A DNA stretch of 64,000 nucleotides from Corynebacterium durum (GTDB taxonomy: Bacteria; Actinomycetota; Actinomycetes; Mycobacteriales; Mycobacteriaceae), in NCBI RefSeq assembly GCF_030408675.1, contig NZ_CP047200.1, forward strand, positions 992,001-1,056,000. Reading direction: 5' to 3'. Positions 45,431 through 53,108 of the stretch are shown one piece after another; position 1 is the first letter of the stretch, and every line of letters begins with the position of its first letter. The notes beneath the pieces were generated by a model. That model made no database searches. It saw nothing but the letters and a program-made list of their open reading frames with translations, and was not told where the DNA came from. The translations under genes and the position numbers were made by a program.

Positions 45431-46099
45431 CTATCCACGCAACAGATCGCGAACCCAACACTGTCGACGCATCACCGCCACATCCGCCGTGGTCAATGGC
45501 AACCCGTATGCCGAAGCAACATGCGCTAATCGACGCACGTACCAACACCGCGCCCCGATACCACTCGGTAACCATTCGCTAGGCAGGGAATCCGACTTGT
45601 CCTGATTCTCCTTTTTCGAGGTGGCCACAAGATTCATGGGGTCATTAGCAAAGGCTAGCCGCTTGGAGGCATCCCACGAATGCGCCCCCATATCCCATGC
45701 GGCGCGGAGGGGATACACATGGTCAATCTCAATGGGAGTCTCCCCAACCCGCAACTGCGACCCCGTATATGGGTCAGGGCCGACACCGGAGGTAGGTGTG
45801 CAGCGTGAGGAAAAAGCGACGTCGGCAAGCGACATAGCAATGATGGCATCCCTGGTGGTGCAGGAACCGCCGAGTTGCGGGGCGGCGGCCCAGCCTTGGC
45901 CGAAGTTGGTGCGCTCGTATCCGAGTACACTTGTGCGCTGCGCAACCGTCGATATGCGAGCAAGCGTGACTGAAAGCCGGGGTGGGTGGTCGGCAGCGTA
46001 GCCGGGATGCAGAGCCAGGCGGAGGTAGAACCCCAGAAAGACCAGTGTTAACAGGGTTAATACCGAAAAAACCCGGCGCGTCTGAGAACAAGGGGACAT
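45431..46099 (-). CDS. Membrane-anchored or secreted HNH endonuclease (DUF1524-type)
   Basis: The 222-aa protein has an N-terminal hydrophobic helix (VLTLLTLVFLGFYLRLAL), so it is exported or anchored with its catalytic part outside. The core EIDHVYPLRAAWDMG, then FANDPMNLVATSKKENQDKSD, is the His-Asn-type betabeta-alpha-metal nuclease of the GmrSD/DUF1524 group. Cysteines in the mature region suggest disulphides. A similar secreted protein precedes putP in C. glutamicum. It may be an extracellular DNase for nutrient or competition purposes; there is no immunity gene visible. Confidence 0.82.
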   Translation of the reverse strand: MSPCSQTRRVFSVLTLLTLVFLGFYLRLALHPGYAADHPPRLSVTLARISTVAQRTSVLGYERTNFGQGWAAAPQLGGSCTTRDAIIAMSLADVAFSSRCTPTSGVGPDPYTGSQLRVGETPIEIDHVYPLRAAWDMGAHSWDASKRLAFANDPMNLVATSKKENQDKSDSLPSEWLPSGIGARCWYVRRLAHVASAYGLPLTTADVAVMRRQCWVRDLLRG

Positions 46100-46139
46100 A
46101 CCTTGTCAGACCGCCGGGATGTTGCGCAGGTTCCGTGAC

Positions 46140-47666
46140 CTAGGCCACCAACTCGTCGGTGCGGGCCATGTGGGCAGCCCTGTCGAACTCGTCAAGAATC
46201 TCCTGTGCTGGCGGTTTAGTCAGCAGCGACACCGCCACCATGGCTAGGGTGCCGCACAGGAATCCCGGAACCATCTCATAAAGGCTGTCACCCAGGGAAG
46301 ACATACCCCAGCCGAAGGAGACAACCGCTCCAACAATGATCCCAGCAAGCGCCCCGGGCGTATTCAAACGGCGCCAGTACAGGGAGGCCACCACCAGCGG
46401 GCCAAATGCGCTACCAAAACCAGCCCACGCGAACGCCACCAATCCGAGAATCGAATTTGACGGCTTAATTGACAGTAAAGCCGCAATGATGGCAACCCCC
46501 ACCACAGCGGTACGGGACAGGTTAATAAGTAACTGGTCAGAAAGCTTGCGTTTAGTCACGATCATGTACAAGTCCTCAATCAATGCACTCGACGTGACCA
46601 GCAACTGCGACGAAATCGTCGACATGATGGCTGCCAACACCGCAGTAAGCACCAACCCAGCAACGAGCGGGTGGAACAAAATCCGCCCCATGTCCAGGAA
46701 GACCGTCTCATAATCTTTCTGGTCAGTGACCGTGTACTCTGCGTTCTGGCCGAAAAACGCCGTGCCAATCAGTGCTACCGCAACCGCGCCAAGAATGCAG
46801 ATGAGCATCCACGACACCCCAATGCGGCGGCCCTGCTTAGCTTCCGACGGCTTACGCAGAGCCATAAACCGCACGATGATGTGTGGTTGTCCAAAATAGC
46901 CCAAGCCCCACGACAAATATCCCACAATGGCCGCGAACGACACTCCACTAATCAAGGAGAAATAGTGCGGATTCCCGCCGTTCGTGTAAGGACCGTAGTT
47001 ATTGCTCGTAGCAAACGTCCAGATGCTCGACATGTCGTCCAGAGAAAATAAGGCCACCGCTGGAACCAGCACTAATGCTGCGAACATGATCATCCCCTGC
47101 ACAGCATCCGTGTACGACACGGCCAAGAACCCACCAATAAACGTGTACGCCACCGTCACCGAAGCAACAATCAGCATGCCATCCACATATGAACCACCAA
47201 ACGTGGATTCAAAATACTTGCCGCCGGACACCATGCCTGAGGACACATAAAACGTAAAGAACACCACGATAACCAGCGATGACACGATCCTTAGTACGTG
47301 CGAACTATCTCGCAGGCGATTTTCCAAAAACGACGGCAACGTCAACGAATCCCGCGATGCTTCCGTATAAGCGCGAAGGCGCGGTGCCACCCAATACCAG
47401 TTCGCCCAACAACCGACGAGCAGGCCAATGGCTATCCATAGCCCGGAAAAGCCGCTGACAAACAACGCGCCGGGCAAACCCATGAGCAGCCACCCCGACA
47501 TGTCCGATGCTCCGGCGGATAGTGCCGCTACCATGGGGTTAAGGCCGCGGCCAGCCAGCATGTAGTCGTCGTATTGGCTTGTCTGGCGGTAACTCCAATA
47601 GCCGATAGCCAGCATGGCCAGCATGTACATAACAATGGCAACAATGAACCAAGTGTGCTCGCTCAC
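46140..47666 (-). CDS. putP: Sodium/proline symporter PutP
   Basis: The 508-aa carrier is a 13-span SSS-family symporter. It starts with a YDDYMLAGRGLNP loop after span 1, has GASDMSGWLLMGLPGA in span 2 (Na+ and proline site region) and LGYFGQPHIIVRFMA later. This agrees with bacterial PutP in length and order. It takes up proline with sodium for nutrition and osmoprotection. The GTG start has GGAGG 4 bases upstream. It is divergent from the SNF2 helicase gene. Confidence 0.92.
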   Translation of the reverse strand: MSEHTWFIVAIVMYMLAMLAIGYWSYRQTSQYDDYMLAGRGLNPMVAALSAGASDMSGWLLMGLPGALFVSGFSGLWIAIGLLVGCWANWYWVAPRLRAYTEASRDSLTLPSFLENRLRDSSHVLRIVSSLVIVVFFTFYVSSGMVSGGKYFESTFGGSYVDGMLIVASVTVAYTFIGGFLAVSYTDAVQGMIMFAALVLVPAVALFSLDDMSSIWTFATSNNYGPYTNGGNPHYFSLISGVSFAAIVGYLSWGLGYFGQPHIIVRFMALRKPSEAKQGRRIGVSWMLICILGAVAVALIGTAFFGQNAEYTVTDQKDYETVFLDMGRILFHPLVAGLVLTAVLAAIMSTISSQLLVTSSALIEDLYMIVTKRKLSDQLLINLSRTAVVGVAIIAALLSIKPSNSILGLVAFAWAGFGSAFGPLVVASLYWRRLNTPGALAGIIVGAVVSFGWGMSSLGDSLYEMVPGFLCGTLAMVAVSLLTKPPAQEILDEFDRAAHMARTDELVA

Positions 47667-47891
47667 ATGTCCTCCAAAAGTAGTGTGGGCAGTTCTTATC
47701 CCAGGAGTGTGTGGTGCTGAGTAATGATGCTATGAATAGCAACTCTGTAAGCGTAGCCTGAATCACATGCAATGGGAAGAACTTTAGCATCATGTTGTTG
47801 AATAAGGGGGCACAACAGGGCATGAACACGCGTTCGCATGATTCGGGGATAAATGACAAGGATGTTGCAGGCAACTGGTAGAACGGTAATC

Positions 47892-50800
47892 ATGACGACA
47901 CACCTGCTCCATGGCCTATGGACTCCTGACCATGGGCTTGCGCTTTGGGTGGAGCAACTAGAGGGACACAAAATCGTCCTCCCTGAACAGGTCCCCGCAG
48001 GCACATTCCCTCCGATCATCGAGGCGGAACTCGCTGCAAAATCCTTCCGGCACCGCCTTCACGCCACCCTGCAAACCCCTCGCGGACGCATGGTGGAACT
48101 ACCCATCCCCGTCGGAGTATTTACACCAGAACAGGCTGTGTCCTTCTTCGCCCGCGTCGCGTTTCTCGACGGCGCGTCACCCGCCGCCACCGAACAACAA
48201 CGCACCGCCCTCGCACCGGACTTTATGTGGCTCCTGCGCATGTATCGCGGCTTGGAGCAATTCGTTCGTGCCGGGCGTGTGCTCTTGCGTTGCGCTTGGC
48301 GGGATAATGAGTGGTGGCCGCAGTGGCAGCTGGCTACTGGAATGGGGGAGAACGCGTGGGTAGCGGAGATGGTCGTGGCAACTCCTGGCGTTGTCAGTGC
48401 AAATGGAGGTTCACGCACCGCAGAATTGATGGCGGAGGAACTGCCGCATTGGATTGCTTCTTCGCTGCTTGAGGGTCTGCGCGATGCGCCCAGGCCAAGC
48501 CCATGGCATGAATTCAGTTCAAGCCTGTTGCATTCCCGTCCGCTGCGTCGCGGTGGTCCAGGCTTGGTGTCCAAATTGAACGATTGGAAGAATTCCGCCA
48601 GCACGATGGGCCTAGAGCTTGTGGTTATTGTTGAAGAACCGTTTGAACATTTGCCGCTCCACAATGTTTCCCCTGATTTGATAGAGGCAAGTGGCGGATT
48701 CGAGGTTCCTGGTGTTACCACCTGGGATGAGCCCGTCTGGCCTGTGCGTATCCGCGTGCGTCGCGGTGTGGATGCACCGTATCCCGTGCGCCTCGCGCAG
48801 TGGGATGAGGCCGCGCAAGAACAACTACGCAAAATACATGCGGCGCTGTTCAAACGCAGCCCGGTGATGCAGTCCAATGTGGGTGCGGTGCCCATTGTGA
48901 TTGCCAATTATGATGACAACCTCGGTGACTGGGATCTTTTCTTCAGCACTGAGGAGATAGTGCAGTTTGTGTCTAAAGACGTGACGACGTTGAAGACCGC
49001 TGGATTCCAGGTCATGCTGCCCAAATCCTGGGGTTCCTACGAGCCCCACCTCACGGTAAACACGACTGAGAGTGGCGAGGTCAGCGCGGCAGGGTCGAAG
49101 CTTGGCTTAGAGCAACTTGTTGAGTACAACTGGCAGCTGAGCCTTGGCGATATCGAGCTGAGTGCCTCCGAAATGCAGGAACTGGTCAATTCCAAGGCTG
49201 GGCTGGTGAAACTGCGTGGGGAATGGATGATGGCCGATGCTGCGGCGCTGCGCCACATTTCTGACTACATGGCTGAGATTGCCAAGGCATCCGGAAGCCG
49301 TCTGCGCGCCGAGCTGGACAGCGCAAAACAACGCGCCGATCACGCCAAAGCACAGCAAGAACCCGGGTGGGAGGAACTTGTTCAGCAGGCGCAGAAGCTG
49401 CAGGAAGAGTTTGATAACCGCCACGTTGGTGTGGGACAGGTGACTCTGGCCGAGCTGCGTCAGATTGCCCTGGAAGCCCCGGCAAAAACTCCCGTGGAGT
49501 TCACTGGAAGCCAGTGGCATACCAGCCTGCTGGGAGGTGACATAGCTCCTGCGCCGGAACGCATTGATATTCCTGAGACGGTGCATGCGCAGCTTCGGGA
49601 GTATCAGCGCCGTGGTGTGGACTGGCTGTATTGGATGTCCCGTAACAATCTTGGCGCCGTGCTTGCGGATGACATGGGCTTGGGGAAGACCCTGCAACTG
49701 TTGGCGCTGGTTGCGGTGGAACGCGCCGCACGTGAGGATGCTGCAGAGGAGTCGGCAAAACCGACCCTGGTGGTGTGCCCGACGTCAGTGGTGGGTAACT
49801 GGGCTGCGGAGGCGAAGAAATTCGTGCCGTCCTTCAACGTTCTGGTTCAGTACGGTAGCCAACGCAAACACGATGAAGAGTTTGCTGCCGCGGCGAAAGA
49901 GGCGGATCTGGTGATCACGTCGTATGGTGTGGTTACCAGGGATTATGAGGCGTTTGGTTCCGTGGACTGGGAGCGTGTGGTGCTGGACGAGGCACAACAG
50001 ATCAAAAACTCCACAACGCGAGCGTCGAAAGCCGTGCGCAGCATTCCTTCCCGGCATCGACTGGCCTTGACGGGTACGCCAGTGGAAAATCGTCTGGCGG
50101 AGCTGCGGTCTATCTTGGATTTCTGCAACCCAGGAATGCTGGGAAGCGCGTCGTTTTTTAGGAATCACTTTGCCACGGCGATTGAACGCCACCAGGATGA
50201 GGAGGTTGCGGAGAAGCTTCGTTCCCTAACTGCGCCGTTTATCCTGCGGCGGGTGAAAACCGACCCCTATATTATTGACGACCTCCCCGACAAGAACGAA
50301 GACATCGTCACCGTTCACATGACCACAGAGCAGGCGGCGCTGTACAAGGCACTGGTGGATGACATTCAGCAGCAGCTAGAAAATGCCGAGGGTATGGCCA
50401 AAAGGGGATTGGTGCTGGCGACCATCACAAAAATTAAACAGATCTGCAACCACCCAGCTCATTTTCTGGGGGACGGTTCCTCGATCACTCTCCAAGGCAA
50501 GCACCGATCCGGCAAGATGGAGGCGTTGGTTGGCATTGTCGATGGTGCCATTGAACGGCGGGAACGGGTGTTGGTGTTCACCCAGTACAAGGCGTTCGGT
50601 GATCTCATTCAGCCCTACTTGAGTGAACGTTACGGCGTGGATATTCCCTTCTTGCATGGAGGTATTTCTAAAACCGGACGGGATGCTATGGTGCAGAAGT
50701 TCCAGGCTGAGGACGGTCCGCCGACAATGATCTTGTCTCTCAAGGCGGGAGGTACGGGCCTGAATCTGACCGCGGCGTCGATAGTTGTGCACATGGATCG

Positions 50801-51038
50801 CTGGTGGAACCCTGCGGTGGAGAATCAGGCAACCGATCGTGCCTATCGCATTGGTCAGCGTAAGAACGTGCATGTGTACAAAATGGTGACGGAAGGAACA
50901 ATGGAGGAGTCCATCCAGGACATTATCGACGGGAAACTTCAACTTGCCGGTGCCGTCATAGGCCAGGGTGAGGGCTGGATCACCGAACTTTCGCCGGAGC
51001 AGCTGGCGCAACTGATGAGCTATCGGGGAAAGGAGTAG
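47892..51038 (+). CDS. SNF2-family helicase/ATPase
   Basis: The 1048-aa protein has an N-terminal bacterial SNF2-associated region (residues 1-530), then the two RecA-like lobes. Motif I is DDMGLGKT (593-600), motif II DEAQ (699-702), with GTGLNLTAA and DRAYRIGQ in the second lobe. It translocates on double-stranded DNA to remodel nucleoprotein. ATG at 47892 starts MTTHLLHGLWTP; the 13 extra residues of the longer frame are not needed. The stop lies 3 bases before a SWIM zinc-finger gene, a pairing widespread in actinobacteria, and two Mre11/Rad50-like genes follow. Confidence 0.93.
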   Translation: MTTHLLHGLWTPDHGLALWVEQLEGHKIVLPEQVPAGTFPPIIEAELAAKSFRHRLHATLQTPRGRMVELPIPVGVFTPEQAVSFFARVAFLDGASPAATEQQRTALAPDFMWLLRMYRGLEQFVRAGRVLLRCAWRDNEWWPQWQLATGMGENAWVAEMVVATPGVVSANGGSRTAELMAEELPHWIASSLLEGLRDAPRPSPWHEFSSSLLHSRPLRRGGPGLVSKLNDWKNSASTMGLELVVIVEEPFEHLPLHNVSPDLIEASGGFEVPGVTTWDEPVWPVRIRVRRGVDAPYPVRLAQWDEAAQEQLRKIHAALFKRSPVMQSNVGAVPIVIANYDDNLGDWDLFFSTEEIVQFVSKDVTTLKTAGFQVMLPKSWGSYEPHLTVNTTESGEVSAAGSKLGLEQLVEYNWQLSLGDIELSASEMQELVNSKAGLVKLRGEWMMADAAALRHISDYMAEIAKASGSRLRAELDSAKQRADHAKAQQEPGWEELVQQAQKLQEEFDNRHVGVGQVTLAELRQIALEAPAKTPVEFTGSQWHTSLLGGDIAPAPERIDIPETVHAQLREYQRRGVDWLYWMSRNNLGAVLADDMGLGKTLQLLALVAVERAAREDAAEESAKPTLVVCPTSVVGNWAAEAKKFVPSFNVLVQYGSQRKHDEEFAAAAKEADLVITSYGVVTRDYEAFGSVDWERVVLDEAQQIKNSTTRASKAVRSIPSRHRLALTGTPVENRLAELRSILDFCNPGMLGSASFFRNHFATAIERHQDEEVAEKLRSLTAPFILRRVKTDPYIIDDLPDKNEDIVTVHMTTEQAALYKALVDDIQQQLENAEGMAKRGLVLATITKIKQICNHPAHFLGDGSSITLQGKHRSGKMEALVGIVDGAIERRERVLVFTQYKAFGDLIQPYLSERYGVDIPFLHGGISKTGRDAMVQKFQAEDGPPTMILSLKAGGTGLNLTAASIVVHMDRWWNPAVENQATDRAYRIGQRKNVHVYKMVTEGTMEESIQDIIDGKLQLAGAVIGQGEGWITELSPEQLAQLMSYRGKE

Positions 51039-51041
51039 GCC

Positions 51042-51863
51042 GTGGCGGATTCTGAGCGTTCCCGTCGTACGCACCCGAGCGTCGGCAATGTTATTTACGC
51101 CAATTTCGGCAACACCACGAAGGTCAGCACGCCGAAGCCAGCGGTTCAGAAGGAAACCCGCACCTGCCTCGCGTCTATGCTGCTTATCGACGCTGCGACG
51201 ACCGCCACCGACTCCGAGCGCGTCAAGCGTGGTCGGGCCTATGCACGAAACGGAAACGTCGTGAACCTGGAGTTCACCAACGGACGCATCATTGCCGCCG
51301 TGGCCGGATCTCAAAATCAGCCCTTCAACGTCGATGTGGTGCTTCCACCGCGCAATGCGGACCAGCTGAACACCGTCACGCAGCTTCTACTTGAGCCGGG
51401 GAGTTTAGCTGAGGCGAAGAGGGGAAAGCTTAGCCAGCAGTTGGCAGAAACCCTGATATGTGCTTCGGATGAACAGGTGCGTTTCCTATGTGACTGCCCT
51501 GACTTCGCGGTGGTCTGCAAACACAGCATTGCAACCGTCTTTCGAGCCACCGAACGTATCGACGCTGACGCGCAGTTAGCGTTCGCTCTGCGTGGTCTTG
51601 ACATGGATACCATAGAGAAATCCCTGCAGCGTGAGGCCCATGCCAAGGCTGATTCCGCAGCGCAGACCAACGACGGAAACTTCTGGGGCGATAAGACCGC
51701 CTTGCCGCAGCTACCGAACCCGAAAATAGCCTCTGCGCTGGACGATTCCGACCTTGACGCGCTCCATAAAGCCATGCGCTCAATTTCCTACACCGCCATC
51801 GATGAGCTGCGAGCCGTCGCCGACATTGAAGAGATGTACGATTTTCTTACCCAGAATCACTAG
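51042..51863 (+). CDS. SWIM zinc-finger protein
   Basis: The 273-aa protein has a central SWIM motif C-x-C-x6-C-x-H (C150, C152, C159, H161). The region before it (RGRAYARNGNVVNLEFTNGRIIAAV) is typical of SWIM proteins that accompany SNF2 helicases. The domain binds DNA or protein partners. Start GTG, 3 bases after the helicase stop, so translation is likely coupled. The remaining 110 residues are mainly helical and acidic. Confidence 0.9.
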   Translation: MADSERSRRTHPSVGNVIYANFGNTTKVSTPKPAVQKETRTCLASMLLIDAATTATDSERVKRGRAYARNGNVVNLEFTNGRIIAAVAGSQNQPFNVDVVLPPRNADQLNTVTQLLLEPGSLAEAKRGKLSQQLAETLICASDEQVRFLCDCPDFAVVCKHSIATVFRATERIDADAQLAFALRGLDMDTIEKSLQREAHAKADSAAQTNDGNFWGDKTALPQLPNPKIASALDDSDLDALHKAMRSISYTAIDELRAVADIEEMYDFLTQNH

Positions 51864-51881
51864 CGTCCAGGGATTTTATCT

Positions 51882-53099
51882 ATGACATCAGATACGACTG
51901 TTCGTTTCCTGCACACGTCCGACTGGCAGCTCGGCATACGACGCTGGTTCCTGCACACCCACGACAATGCCGATGCGCAGGCGCGTTTCGATGCCGCCCG
52001 CCTCGCCGCCGTTCGCGCCCTCGGGCAGCTGGCCATCGCCCAGGATTGCTCTTTCATCGTGGTTGCTGGAGACGTGTTTGAACACAACAGCCTCGAACGA
52101 CACACTATCGGGCGGGCACTGGAAGTGCTGAAACACCTGCCAGTTCCAGTTTTTCTTCTTCCTGGAAATCATGACCCCTTGACCGCTGACAGCATTTTTT
52201 ATCGGACGCAGGATATCGACAACGTGACCGTGTTGACCAACACCGAACCCGTTGCTGTAGATACCCCGGCGGGCGTGGTGGAGATAGTTGGCGCACCGTG
52301 GCTGACAAAACACGCAACCCGCGACCTCGTCTCCGATGCCATCGCGCCGCTGGAACCTACAGATCGGGTGCGTATTGTTGTGGGCCATGGGCAAGTAGAA
52401 AACCGTAGTGGAGAGTTTGCCCCAGAACTCATTGACCTATCGGCTCTGGAACGCGCCGTGGCTGATCGCACTATTGACTATGTGGCGCTCGGTGATACGC
52501 ATTCCGCTATGGCACTCGATTCCGCTGGCGCAGTGTGGTTCAGCGGAACCCCGGAGACCACAGACTTTCATGAGCGCGGGCTGCGGGGGCAGGATTCCCG
52601 AGGCGAAAATAACTCGGGTGTTGCGCTAACTGTCGCAGTGACCAAGCAGCCACACAGCCCAGAACCCAGCCGAGTTGAGGTGCACGAGCACCAAGTAGGG
52701 ACGTGGACGTTCGACGCCGTGGAGTGGGACGTCAACGATGCCTCAGACGTAGAAGCATTCCTCGCCTTCCTTTCGGCGTACCCCAACAAAGCGGAAACCG
52801 TGGTCAAATACGCCTTGCAGGGAAGCGTGGATATGAGCACGATGCAGCAGCTAGACGCTGGACTTGCCGACCTTGCCCCAGTTTTTGGGGCGCTTTACGA
52901 ACGACAGCGGCTCATGGATCTGAGCCTGGCACCCAGCGATGAGGACCTCGCGCAGTGTGAACTCGGCGGATATGCGGGTCACGCGCTGGCGGAATTATCC
53001 GAGCTAGCGGCGCAGCCTCCCGGTACATCTCGTACGCCTGAGCGGGATACGGCCCATGATGCCTTGCGTTTGCTCTTCCGTTTGGCTCAGAAGAGGTAG
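51882..53099 (+). CDS. Mre11/SbcD-like metallophosphoesterase (YhaO type)
   Basis: The 405-aa protein has the calcineurin-type phosphoesterase motifs in order: HTSDWQLG near residue 11, GDVFEHN, GNHD, GHGQ and GDTHS. These form the two-metal nuclease site of SbcD/Mre11 enzymes. A C-terminal part contains the capping domain. It is 18 bases after the SWIM gene and 9 bases before its ATPase partner. It should cut DNA ends or hairpins together with that ATPase. Confidence 0.9.
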   Translation: MTSDTTVRFLHTSDWQLGIRRWFLHTHDNADAQARFDAARLAAVRALGQLAIAQDCSFIVVAGDVFEHNSLERHTIGRALEVLKHLPVPVFLLPGNHDPLTADSIFYRTQDIDNVTVLTNTEPVAVDTPAGVVEIVGAPWLTKHATRDLVSDAIAPLEPTDRVRIVVGHGQVENRSGEFAPELIDLSALERAVADRTIDYVALGDTHSAMALDSAGAVWFSGTPETTDFHERGLRGQDSRGENNSGVALTVAVTKQPHSPEPSRVEVHEHQVGTWTFDAVEWDVNDASDVEAFLAFLSAYPNKAETVVKYALQGSVDMSTMQQLDAGLADLAPVFGALYERQRLMDLSLAPSDEDLAQCELGGYAGHALAELSELAAQPPGTSRTPERDTAHDALRLLFRLAQKR

Positions 53100-53108
53100 G
53101 ACAGCCAG

